40,328 nt of DNA from an uncultured bacterium. GTDB taxonomy: Bacteria; Verrucomicrobiota; Kiritimatiellia; RFP12; UBA1067. Positions 9,512 to 17,584 of this stretch are shown here, in pieces. Position numbers and translations under genes: made by a program. Numbering within the stretch: position 1 is the first letter of the stretch; each line of letters begins with the position of its first letter. The notes under the pieces were generated by a model that did not search any database, had not been told where the DNA came from, and worked only from the letters and a program-made list of their open reading frames with translations. The stretch is from the NCBI GenBank assembly GCA_902779865.1, contig CACZDG010000013.1:462-40789 (forward strand). Reading direction: 5' to 3'.

Positions 9512-11272
9512 ATGTCCCGCATACTCACACTTAACATTGGCGCGTCGAAGGCCACGCTCGCAGAGTACGCGCTTAACGGCAAGCGGAACCTCACGCTTAC
9601 CGCGTACGGCAGCGGCGACCTGCAGACCGTCGATGTGAACGACGCATCGTCGGTCGCCGCGTCGCTGCCCCCGATCATTTCGCAGATAATGCGCGAAACG
9701 GGCATCCGCCCCGCTCCGCTGGTGGTGTCGCTCGGCGGGCAGATGGTGTTCCCGCGCTTCGCGAAGATTCCGCCCGTGGGCGACGCCGCGAAGCTCGAGC
9801 AGCTCGTCCAGTACGAAGTGGAGCAGAACGTGCCGTTCCCGATCGACGAGATCGTATGCGACCACCAGTTCCTCGGCACGACGCCGGAGGGCGACCGCGC
9901 CGCGATGATCGTGGCGGCGAAGCTGGACGGCGTGACGGCGGTGACAGACGCCGTCATAGCCGCCGGGCTGAAGCCTGTCGCCGTGGACGTCTCCCAGATG
10001 GCGGTGCTGAACGCGCTGCGCTTCTCCACGCCTGATCTGTCGGGGTGCAACGTGGTGCTGGACGTAGGCGCGAAGACTACGAGCCTGATCCTCGTCGAGA
10101 ACGAGAAGATCTACACCCGCTCGATCACCGTCGCCGGCAACTCGATAACGAAGGAGATCGCCCAGGCGTTCGGATGCTCTATAGAGGAGGCCGAGCAGCT
10201 CAAGCTGGAGCGCGGGTACGTGTCGCTCGGCGGCGTCACCGAGGACGAGGACGAAATCACGGACAGGGTGTCGAAGATCATCCGCACCGTGCTCACGCGC
10301 CTGCACGCGGAGATTTCAAGGTCCATCAACTTCTACCGCTCGCAGCAGGGCGGCGCCGCGCCGTCGCGCATTTTCCTTACCGGCGGCTCGGTGCGGCTTC
10401 CGCAGCTCGACGAGTTCTTCCGCGAGACGCTGCAGATCGAGGTGGGGTACCTCAACCCGTTCACCGCCGTGGGAATCGGCGGTAAGGTCAATGCGGAGGC
10501 GCTTGAGAACGACGCGTTCACGCTGGCCGAGTCCGTGGGCCTCGCGCTGCGGCAGACGGACTTGCCGGACCTGATACGCATCAACCTCATGCCGCCGGAG
10601 CTCGTGGCGCAGGCGCGCAACGTGCGGCGCATACCGTTCCTAGTGACGGGAGCGGTCGGCGTGCTGGCCGCCCTCGGGCTTGGAATCCTCTGGCAGAACC
10701 ACGAACTGGAGACAAAGCAGGCGCAGCTTGAATACGTCCAGGCGGAGAACGGCAAGCTCGGCCAGAAACAGCAGCAGCTGCAGGCCGCGCAGGCGAAGGA
10801 GAAGACCGCGCTCGAGGCGTGCGACGAGCTGCAGAAGCTGATGCGCCGGCGCACGGCGGTGCTCGACCGCGTCCGTGCCGTCCGCGCAAGCCTCCTGCCA
10901 GGAATGTGGATCTTCAAGTGGGATCACATCCCGCCATCCGAAGAGGACGCCGAAAGCGGCCTCGAGGGCGTGAAGATCGTCGTGCTTGGGTGGAACGACA
11001 CCATGGAGAAGGAGTTGGCCAAGTGGAAGAAGGACCACCCCAAAGAACACAACGTCGATGCCCCGAACATCATCAAGAAGTCGCTTGAGGCGGTGCCGGG
11101 TCTCGTGGCGAAGCCGGAAGGCGATGAAGGGAAGCGCGACGCCGTGACCGTCAATTTCCAGACTGGTCCGAACCTGCAGGAGATCACGCTCCTGTTCAAG
11201 TTCGCGCCGGTGCCGTCCGCCGACCCGAATCCTCCATCGGGCAAGAACCAGAAGCGGAGGGGCAGGAAATGA
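9512..11272 (+). CDS. pilM: PilM-PilN fusion, type IV pilus inner-membrane assembly protein
   Basis: A 586-residue protein. Residues 1-340 form a PilM-like actin-fold ATPase: LNIGASKATLAEY at the N-terminus, a phosphate-binding LDVGAKTTSLILVEN strand, and FLTGGSVRLPQLDEFF near the end of the fold. PilM normally binds ATP and recruits the cytoplasmic tail of PilN. Here residues 355-370 (DLIRINLMPPE) resemble exactly that tail and are followed by a membrane segment (about 376-395), a Gln/Glu-rich coiled coil (about 396-450) and a periplasmic domain, so PilM and PilN appear fused. The next gene starts inside its stop codon (ATGA), and the previous one ends 18 bases before it. Akkermansia Amuc_1101 is the positional counterpart. 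Confidence 0.88.
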   Translation: MSRILTLNIGASKATLAEYALNGKRNLTLTAYGSGDLQTVDVNDASSVAASLPPIISQIMRETGIRPAPLVVSLGGQMVFPRFAKIPPVGDAAKLEQLVQYEVEQNVPFPIDEIVCDHQFLGTTPEGDRAAMIVAAKLDGVTAVTDAVIAAGLKPVAVDVSQMAVLNALRFSTPDLSGCNVVLDVGAKTTSLILVENEKIYTRSITVAGNSITKEIAQAFGCSIEEAEQLKLERGYVSLGGVTEDEDEITDRVSKIIRTVLTRLHAEISRSINFYRSQQGGAAPSRIFLTGGSVRLPQLDEFFRETLQIEVGYLNPFTAVGIGGKVNAEALENDAFTLAESVGLALRQTDLPDLIRINLMPPELVAQARNVRRIPFLVTGAVGVLAALGLGILWQNHELETKQAQLEYVQAENGKLGQKQQQLQAAQAKEKTALEACDELQKLMRRRTAVLDRVRAVRASLLPGMWIFKWDHIPPSEEDAESGLEGVKIVVLGWNDTMEKELAKWKKDHPKEHNVDAPNIIKKSLEAVPGLVAKPEGDEGKRDAVTVNFQTGPNLQEITLLFKFAPVPSADPNPPSGKNQKRRGRK

Positions 11273-12309
11273 GTATGACGAAACAGCAGAAGATTGGTAT
11301 TTGCGGCGGAGCCGTGTTCGGCGTCTGCGTGCTTGCGCTAGGATGGTTCCTCTACAGCGCATACGACGCCTGCGTCGTGGCCGAGGAGGGCGATCCCGAA
11401 TCCGGCGACGAGGGACTCGTGGCGGCCAAACAGAAGAACAAGGGCTTCTACACGCAGAGCACCGCCGCGAAGCCGTTCCCGTCGGCGGATACCATCACGT
11501 CCGTGAAGTCCAATGAGGCCGCCTACGTGAAATGGCGCACCGAGGCGATCGCGGTCGCCGCGCGCGGGGATTGTCCGCCACCGCCCGAGAACCTCGCCGC
11601 GACGGTCTTCAAGCAGCGCATCTACGACGAGGTCACGCGGATGCAGAAGCTTCCCGGCGGAACGGCCGGGCGAATCTGCGCTTCCGGGTTTCTGTTCGGG
11701 TTCGACCAGTACCTTGGCGAGCAGGGCGTCACGCCGAAGAAGCATGAGCTTCCCCAGCTGTACGCACAGCTCGGAGTGATCACGAACGTGGTGGATCTCT
11801 TCGTGCAGAGCGGAATCGTGGAGGTGCGGAAGTTCGAGCGTCCCGCCCTTGAGGATCCCGAGGCGGAGGGGGAGTCGCAGCGCGGGAAGGCGAAGGGCAA
11901 GGACAAGTCCGGAAAGGCTGCGGCCGCGACGGACGAGCCGAAGCGGTACGACTTCAAGGTCGAGTACACGGTCCGCGCGCCCGCGTTCGCGAAGGTGCTC
12001 AACGGCCTTGCGAAAAGCGATCGCTTCTACGTGGTGAGCGAATTCGGCTTCAGCCGCGAGGGCGAGGCGCTCCGTGAAAAGCTGAAGCGCGTGGTCGAGG
12101 CGGCGTCCACAAGCAGAAGGTCGTCGTCGCGCCGTAGCAGGCGCGACCAGAGGGAGCAGGAAGAGGAAAGCGGAGTCGTGACCGATCCCAGGACTGATCC
12201 GCCGATTAAGGTCAACATGACGCTGTCGGTTTACGACTTCGGGCGCGGCATGTCCAAGCCTGCCGCAGCAGCCGCAGCAGCCGCAGAAGAGCCGAAGGAG
12301 GGCAAATAA
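11269..12309 (+). CDS. Amuc_1100-like, PilO-type membrane protein
   Basis: A 346-residue protein with one N-terminal membrane helix (about residues 9-29), a coil-prone region and a periplasmic part. A second domain starts near residue 225 (RYDFKVEYTVRAPAFAKVLNGLAKSD) and has the strand pattern of PilO/GspM-like ferredoxin folds. A low-complexity Lys/Ala stretch (about 205-220) and a Ser/Arg-rich stretch (about 282-300) look like flexible linkers. It begins in the stop codon of pilM and its own stop overlaps the next start (TAATG), so the three genes are translationally coupled. In Akkermansia the equivalent position holds Amuc_1100, the protein reported to signal to host cells. Homology here is inferred from order, size and topology, not from an alignment. 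Confidence 0.72.
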   Translation: MSMTKQQKIGICGGAVFGVCVLALGWFLYSAYDACVVAEEGDPESGDEGLVAAKQKNKGFYTQSTAAKPFPSADTITSVKSNEAAYVKWRTEAIAVAARGDCPPPPENLAATVFKQRIYDEVTRMQKLPGGTAGRICASGFLFGFDQYLGEQGVTPKKHELPQLYAQLGVITNVVDLFVQSGIVEVRKFERPALEDPEAEGESQRGKAKGKDKSGKAAAATDEPKRYDFKVEYTVRAPAFAKVLNGLAKSDRFYVVSEFGFSREGEALREKLKRVVEAASTSRRSSSRRSRRDQREQEEESGVVTDPRTDPPIKVNMTLSVYDFGRGMSKPAAAAAAAAEEPKEGK

Positions 12310-13454
12310 TGGCAGCCTCATCAAAGCAGAACTTCTTCGCGGAGCACTATGACTGGCTGGTGGCGGGCCTGGGCCTGCTGCTGCTGGCCGGTGCGGCCGC
12401 GCTGTACGTGATGTCGCTCGGGAATTCCCCCGAGGACGCCCGCGCCGAGTGCGAGCGCGAGCTCAAGGCGAACAAGCCGGCCCACACCGGCGTGGCGCCG
12501 GCTAACATCAAGCTGCTCAACAAGGCGCTGGAGGGGATAAGCGATCCGTCGCTCCTCAAGGTGCCCGGGGAAAAGGAAGGAAGCTTCCTCGCGAGCGAGG
12601 GGCGTGTCTTCTGCCAGAATCCCGACATGACGAACCGCTGCCATCGCCCGATCCCGGCGAAGAGCGTGGTGTGTCCGTTCTGCGGTTATGCGCAGCCGTC
12701 CATGAAGCCCGTGGACGCCACGCGCGTCGGGGGCGACGCGGACAAAGACGGTTTGCCCGACGCCTGGGAGAACAAGTACGGCTTCAATCCCAACGATCCG
12801 GCAGACGCCCAGCAGGACGCCGACGGCGACACGTTCACGAACGCCGAGGAGTTCGAGGCGAAGACCGATCCCAAGGACGCCAACTCCCATCCCAACTTCC
12901 TTGAATTCCTCTCGGTCGCCGGCGACCTGCGCAAGGAGACGTTGCCGTTCTGGTTCAAGATGTCCAACCAGATCCGCGACGGCTACCGCCTGACGTTTGA
13001 AGTGCCCGACAAGAACTACCGAAACGTCACGACCGCGCTCGTGGGCGAGGAGATCGTCTTCCAGCTCGCAAGGCCGAAGTTCGAGAAGGGCAGGATGCTC
13101 GATGACAAGGTCAAGAGCGGCTGGCGCGTCGTCAAGTTCAACAAGAAGGAAGACCGCGTCCTCAAGAAGGGATCCGAGCAGAAGACCATGGTGGACGTCT
13201 CCACCGTTGACTTGGAGCGCGTAAGCGACAAGCGCACGCTGTCCGTCCGCGTGGGCGTCAAGTCCGTTGCGGTCGAAGAGCAGATCGACCTTCAGTGGAG
13301 CCGCGGCGGCGGCAAGAAAATGACTGTCACGACGGGGAGCGAGTTTGAGCTCGCGAACCGGAAATACAAGGTGAAGAAGATAGCAAAGGGCGCAAAGGGC
13401 TGTGAAGTGACAATCACGGACCTTGCGGACAACACAGAAAAAATATTGCAGTGA
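12309..13454 (+). CDS. Amuc_1099-like membrane protein with Cys4 cluster and calcium motifs
   Basis: The 381-residue protein has an N-terminal membrane helix (about 17-38). It is followed by a four-cysteine cluster, C102, C111, C122 and C125, the last pair in CPFCGY, which looks like a zinc ribbon. Directly after it are two Asp-rich thrombospondin-type-3-like loops, DADKDGLPD (143-151) and DADGDTFTNAEE (170-181). The C-terminal half (about 200-381) is beta-rich and ends in VTITDLADNTEKIL. Topology suggests a periplasmic body in which metal and calcium sites could structure the link between inner-membrane proteins and the secretin; this is inference. It starts in the stop codon of the gene before it and is the positional counterpart of Amuc_1099. 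Confidence 0.7.
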   Translation: MAASSKQNFFAEHYDWLVAGLGLLLLAGAAALYVMSLGNSPEDARAECERELKANKPAHTGVAPANIKLLNKALEGISDPSLLKVPGEKEGSFLASEGRVFCQNPDMTNRCHRPIPAKSVVCPFCGYAQPSMKPVDATRVGGDADKDGLPDAWENKYGFNPNDPADAQQDADGDTFTNAEEFEAKTDPKDANSHPNFLEFLSVAGDLRKETLPFWFKMSNQIRDGYRLTFEVPDKNYRNVTTALVGEEIVFQLARPKFEKGRMLDDKVKSGWRVVKFNKKEDRVLKKGSEQKTMVDVSTVDLERVSDKRTLSVRVGVKSVAVEEQIDLQWSRGGGKKMTVTTGSEFELANRKYKVKKIAKGAKGCEVTITDLADNTEKILQ

Positions 13455-13457
13455 GGC

Positions 13458-13505
13458 TTGATTATTGCGTAAGAATAGGGTATTATAAGAACCCGCTTTA
13501 AGGAG
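13458..13505 (+). promoter_or_regulatory. Sigma70-type promoter and ribosome-binding site of the secretin gene
   Basis: TTGATT (13458-13463) and TATTAT (13481-13486) are separated by exactly 17 bases, a good housekeeping promoter. AAGGAG (13500-13505) stands 8 bases before the ATG at 13514. The secretin can therefore be made independently of the four upstream pilus genes, although no terminator separates them. Confidence 0.65.
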
Positions 13506-13513
13506 CAGACTAA

Positions 13514-16500
13514 ATGAGAGCTAAAAAAATTTGTGCAGCAGTAGGTGTGGCGTGCGTTTCGCTCGTCCTTTCGACGAGTGTTTTTGCGCAGGACGACCTT
13601 GACAACCTGCTGAACGATCTTGAAGGTGATGTGAAGAAAAAGCCCGCAGAGAAGGCCCCCGCGCCTGCGCCCGCGCCTGCGCCCGCACCGGAGGTAAAGC
13701 CGGCAGAGCCCGCGCCCGCGCCTGCGCCCGCACCGGAGGTAAAGCCGGCAGAGCCCGCCCCCGCGCCCGCCGCGCCCGCACCGGAGGCGAAGCCGGCAGA
13801 ACCCGCGCCTGCACCCGCGCCCGCGCCTGCACCTGCACCTGCACCGGAGGCGAAGCCGGTAGAGCCAGCGCCCGCACCGGAACCTGCACCTGCACCGGAG
13901 GCGCCAAAGCCGCCGTCGGAAGTTGATAAGCTTGCCACTGTCCCGGCTGAACCTGCACCTGTCGAGCCGGTTCCTGCGCCTGCTGCTCCTGTAGCGGAGC
14001 CGACGCCCGCACCTGCCGCAGAGCCCGCTCCCGCTCCTGCGCCTGCGCCGGAGGTGAAGCCCGAAGAACCTGCACCGGAACCCGCACCTGCCGCAGAGCC
14101 CGCACCTGCTGCGGAGCCTGATGAGTCGGCGAAGCTGTTGAGCGATATTATCACCATGGAGCAAGCCAGGCGTGATGCGATACACAAACAGGCCGAAGAA
14201 GAGATGGATGCCGCCAACACCGCAATGAACAATCGTGACTGGGAGACCGCCTTCAGGCAGTTTGAGTTGGCCAAGTCTCATCTGCTGGAGATTGAAGACG
14301 AGGATAAGCGTGTGATATGTGCAGGGGGCATGGCCCAGGCCCGCTACGAATCGGCGAAGCAGGCCCTTAAGGAATCAAACCGCGAAGCGGCGATCAAGTT
14401 TGCGGAGGAGGCGTTGAAGCTGCGCCATCCCCATGCGGGCGCTCTGCTTGACGGCCTGAAGTCCGAGATGAGCGTGAGCACCGCCACGGACGCCAGCGAA
14501 ATCCGCCATCGCAGAAACGACGAGGACTACAAGAAGGATCGCGACATGATCCGCCAGCGGCTGCACTTGTCGGCGCAGTATCTTGCGGTTGCGGATTTGG
14601 ACCGCGCCCTTGAGCAGTGCGACCTCGTGCTCCGCACCGATCCGCACAACCACCAGGCCATTGCGTTGCGCGAGAGCATCCAGCGTAGGCGTCAGATAAT
14701 CACCGAGAAGGAGCGTGAGGCTACGCGCAACGGCATGATTGCCGACGTCGGCAAGGCTTGGCGGCCAGTTTACGCGATCGACTCCATGGAGATGAAAGGC
14801 GTTGACGGCGGCACGATGAAGACGCCGGTCGGAGGGGATCCCGTAAGGTCGGTGGAGCAGTCGATCGAGAAGCGCATGAAGGAGATGATTCTGCCGTCGA
14901 TCGCATTCCGTCCGCCGGCCACGATCGGCGACGCGGTGGATTTCTTCCGTCAGGCGTCGAAGGACTTTGACCGTCCCGAGATTCCGCAGGAGCAGCGCGG
15001 CTTCAATTTCGTCCTGCGGCTTGACAAGACGCTCACGAGCGATGCCGCTGCGGCGAACAACAACACGGAAGCGGCGTTCGGCGCCGCTGCCGACGACGCC
15101 GCGAACGCCGCGTCGGGCCCGATTCCGCAGATTCCGAACATTTCCGCCGCGAACATCTCCCTCTGGGAGGCCATGACGCAGGTGTGCAAGATCTCCGGAT
15201 TCAAGTTCAAGATCCAGGGATCCTTCGTGGTTGTCATGCCGAAGGACATGACGATCGACGAGCTGATCACGCGGTCCTACAACGTGGTGGAGGACTTCGT
15301 GACCATCATGACCGGCGCCTCCAGCAACCTGAAGAACGAGCAGGCCGGCCAGCTCGGCGGCGGCGGCGGCAACGATAACGCGGAAGAAGGCAACGACGAG
15401 GAGGCCTGGAAGAAGTACTTCGAGGAGATGGGCGTGACGTGGCCGCAGGGCGCGCGCATCAGGTATCTCAAGCATCTCGGCAAGGTGCGCGTAACGAACA
15501 CCGCCGACCAGCTCGCCATATTCGAGCAGGCGTTGAGCGAGCTCAGCGTCACGCCCATGCTGGTCGAGATCGAGACGCGCTTCGTTGAAGTGGCTCAGGA
15601 AGACCTCAACTCACTCGGATTTGAATGGCTGCTCAACACCGACTACTCCTTCAACGTGGGCGGCAAGCTCAAGAAGGTGCTCAACCTGAAGGACGGCGCC
15701 TGGAACATCAACGAGGGCTATAATCAGATTAACGGCACGCGCACCATCACGTCCACAACGGTGCGAGGCCTTGATTGGCCTGAGTTAGATGCCCATGGGA
15801 ATCCCACTAATCCACGTGCTAGCTGGGATGGTCCTGACGTTACCACGGAGACCACCGAGAATTTCCAGTGGCAGAAGGTTGCTTCTGGTTGGACTAACAC
15901 GGATCCTGAAACGGGGGAGCGCTACAGCCGCAGGAACGGCCCGCGCACGCGCAGGAACATGGGCATCAACGCCGTCAACGGCACTGATTACTCACCGGGC
16001 ATGCGCTACCTTTCCACGGATGGCAACCACATTTCCGGCCAGGGCGCGTCGTACAACGACAAGTTCTTCAAGGTCAACGCTTTCCTCGGCAACGCCGACC
16101 TCTCGATGATCCTGCACATGCTCTCGCAGCGCAGCGACACGGACCTCCTCTCCGCGCCGAAGGTGGTGACGAAGAGCGGCCAGGAGGCGACGATCAAGGT
16201 TGTGACGATCTACCGCTACCCGACTGACTACGACGTGACGATTCAGTCCGCCAGTTCTTCGGGCAGCAGCAGCATTTACGGCTCGACAAGCGGCGGTAGC
16301 AAGATCCTCCCGATGGTGGAACCGCAGAACTTCGAGACGCAGGAAGTGGGCGTGATCCTCACCTGTACGCCGGAGATCTCGTCCGAAGGCCAGATGATCA
16401 ACCTCACGCTCAATCCGAAAGTGATCAGCGAACCCGACTGGAAGGACTACGGCATGAAGGTTCCGATGGCGTCCGTCATGCCGGATAGGCAGAACGGCAC

Positions 16501-16900
16501 AACGCAGATCATCGACGGAATTGCGACGTTCGTCCCGAACAGCGATGCGCAGACGGGCGACATGGAATGGTACACGGTGCCGATGGAGCAGCCCTTCTTC
16601 AAGGAGCGTTCGATCGATACGCACGTCTCGCTCTACAACGGTGCGACGATCGTGATGGGCGGACTCATCACTGAGGAGCGCAAGTCGATGGAGGACAAGA
16701 TTCCGTTCCTCGGCGACATTCCGTTCCTCGGCCGTCTCTTCCGCAGCCGCAGCGAATGGTCGAACAAGCGCAACCTGCTGATCTTCGTCACGGCGCGTCT
16801 CGTGGATCCGCGCGGCCGGCAGGTCATGTTGGGCACCGGCGACGAAAATGAAGCGGCTGGCAACAAGGAAGCCGGCGTCACGCCCGCGCCCAGCAACTAA
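13514..16900 (+). CDS. pilQ: Outer-membrane secretin with Pro/Ala-rich and TPR-like N-terminus (Amuc_1098/PilQ type)
   Basis: A 1128-residue protein with signal peptide (cut after about SVFAQ, residue 26). Residues 46-203 are Pro/Ala-rich repeats, residues 215-390 are alpha-helical and TPR-like, and short N domains follow (about 450-680). The secretin channel begins near 675 with ARIRYLKHLGKVRVTN, VEIETRFVEVAQEDLNSLG and LLSAPKVVTKSGQEATI. It ends with VSLYNGATIVMGGLI and IPFLGDIPFLGRLFRS, the typical secretin C-terminal signature. Secretins form the gated outer-membrane pore of type IV pili and type II secretion. The Pro/Ala region may span the periplasm or bind peptidoglycan (inference). 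It has its own promoter after the inner-membrane genes. No pilin, PilB, PilT or PilC gene lies in the window. Confidence 0.93.
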   Translation: MRAKKICAAVGVACVSLVLSTSVFAQDDLDNLLNDLEGDVKKKPAEKAPAPAPAPAPAPEVKPAEPAPAPAPAPEVKPAEPAPAPAAPAPEAKPAEPAPAPAPAPAPAPAPEAKPVEPAPAPEPAPAPEAPKPPSEVDKLATVPAEPAPVEPVPAPAAPVAEPTPAPAAEPAPAPAPAPEVKPEEPAPEPAPAAEPAPAAEPDESAKLLSDIITMEQARRDAIHKQAEEEMDAANTAMNNRDWETAFRQFELAKSHLLEIEDEDKRVICAGGMAQARYESAKQALKESNREAAIKFAEEALKLRHPHAGALLDGLKSEMSVSTATDASEIRHRRNDEDYKKDRDMIRQRLHLSAQYLAVADLDRALEQCDLVLRTDPHNHQAIALRESIQRRRQIITEKEREATRNGMIADVGKAWRPVYAIDSMEMKGVDGGTMKTPVGGDPVRSVEQSIEKRMKEMILPSIAFRPPATIGDAVDFFRQASKDFDRPEIPQEQRGFNFVLRLDKTLTSDAAAANNNTEAAFGAAADDAANAASGPIPQIPNISAANISLWEAMTQVCKISGFKFKIQGSFVVVMPKDMTIDELITRSYNVVEDFVTIMTGASSNLKNEQAGQLGGGGGNDNAEEGNDEEAWKKYFEEMGVTWPQGARIRYLKHLGKVRVTNTADQLAIFEQALSELSVTPMLVEIETRFVEVAQEDLNSLGFEWLLNTDYSFNVGGKLKKVLNLKDGAWNINEGYNQINGTRTITSTTVRGLDWPELDAHGNPTNPRASWDGPDVTTETTENFQWQKVASGWTNTDPETGERYSRRNGPRTRRNMGINAVNGTDYSPGMRYLSTDGNHISGQGASYNDKFFKVNAFLGNADLSMILHMLSQRSDTDLLSAPKVVTKSGQEATIKVVTIYRYPTDYDVTIQSASSSGSSSIYGSTSGGSKILPMVEPQNFETQEVGVILTCTPEISSEGQMINLTLNPKVISEPDWKDYGMKVPMASVMPDRQNGTTQIIDGIATFVPNSDAQTGDMEWYTVPMEQPFFKERSIDTHVSLYNGATIVMGGLITEERKSMEDKIPFLGDIPFLGRLFRSRSEWSNKRNLLIFVTARLVDPRGRQVMLGTGDENEAAGNKEAGVTPAPSN
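13652..14118 (+). repeat. Tandem Pro/Ala-coding repeat in the secretin gene
   Basis: An in-frame low-complexity tract with a 45-base period at its start. GAGGTAAAGCCGGCAGAGCC recurs at 13691 and 13736, and each unit encodes EVKPAEPAPAPAPAP. Later units drift to EAKPAEP and EAKPVEP and then to irregular PAPAPEP. Copy number is likely to vary between strains by slippage. Confidence 0.85.
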
Positions 16901-16906
16901 GGTTTT

Positions 16907-17584
16907 ATGAAAATAGCCCTAACAGGCGGAATCGCCTGCGGGAAGAGCCTGTTTGCCAAGTTCCTCGGGGAGCTTGGCATTCAGCTTATCGACGCAGACG
17001 ACGTTGTCCATGAACTCGAGGCCCCCGGCGGTGCCGCAGTGGAGCCAATCGTCGCGCGTTTCGGGCGCGGCGTCCTTTCCTCCGACGGCGGAATCGACCG
17101 CGCCGCCCTCGCGGAGCGCGTCTTTTCGGATCCCGCCGCCCGCGCCGACCTTGAAGCCATAATCTTCCCCCTCGTGCGTACCCGCCTTGGCAAGGCGGTC
17201 GCCCCGCGACCGCAGCGAAGTAGCGCCCCCATCACCATCCACATAATTCCTCTTCTTTTTGAGTCGCATTGGGAATCCGATTATGATATAATACTGTGCA
17301 TCGCCTCCCCGGTAGGTCTGCAGATAGACCGGATGGTGCGCTCGCGTGGTTACTCGCGCCCGCACGCGGAGGCACGTCTCGCGGCACAATTGCCCGTGGC
17401 CGAGAAAATCGCCCGTTCCAATTACACCGTGATGAACGATTCAACACCGGAACATCTAAGAGACGAGGCGGAAAGGCTTGTCGATTGGTTGAAGGGAAAG
17501 ATAGAAGATGAAGGAAGAAGAAACAAAGAAAACGTCCGAAAAGGATCCGGCGGCCGAAGCGGCCAAGCCGGCTCCAGCGCCTAG
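16907..17584 (+). CDS. coaE: Dephospho-CoA kinase
   Basis: A 225-residue protein that phosphorylates dephospho-CoA at the ribose 3'-hydroxyl, the last step of CoA synthesis. The P-loop is GGIACGKS (residues 7-14), followed by [11 protein letters not shown], the LID/CoA-binding region IIPLLFES and [22 protein letters not shown]. The order is that of CoaE. The start at 16907 is 6 bases after the secretin stop. Two oddities: residues 97-108 come from a perfect palindrome (17195-17213) that lengthens the loop before IIPLLFE, and the last 25 codons overlap the start of rho out of frame, giving an unusual basic Gly/Ser tail. The catalytic motifs remain intact, so the enzyme should be active. Confidence 0.93.
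   Translation: MKIALTGGIACGKSLFAKFLGELGIQLIDADDVVHELEAPGGAAVEPIVARFGRGVLSSDGGIDRAALAERVFSDPAARADLEAIIFPLVRTRLGKAVAPRPQRSSAPITIHIIPLLFESHWESDYDIILCIASPVGLQIDRMVRSRGYSRPHAEARLAAQLPVAEKIARSNYTVMNDSTPEHLRDEAERLVDWLKGKIEDEGRRNKENVRKGSGGRSGQAGSSA
17195..17213. repeat. In-frame palindrome in coaE
   Basis: GCGGTCGC-CCC-GCGACCGC is a perfect 8-bp stem with a 3-base loop inside coaE. Together with the following AGCGAAGTAGCGCC it encodes [12 protein letters not shown], a segment absent from CoaE proteins I can recall. It resembles the hairpin before ackA in stem composition and CCCC loop. Confidence 0.6.

Noticed and set aside
13681-14118. Possible CRISPR or minisatellite in the secretin gene
   Set aside because: No spacers; period is a multiple of 3 and codes for Pro/Ala repeats.
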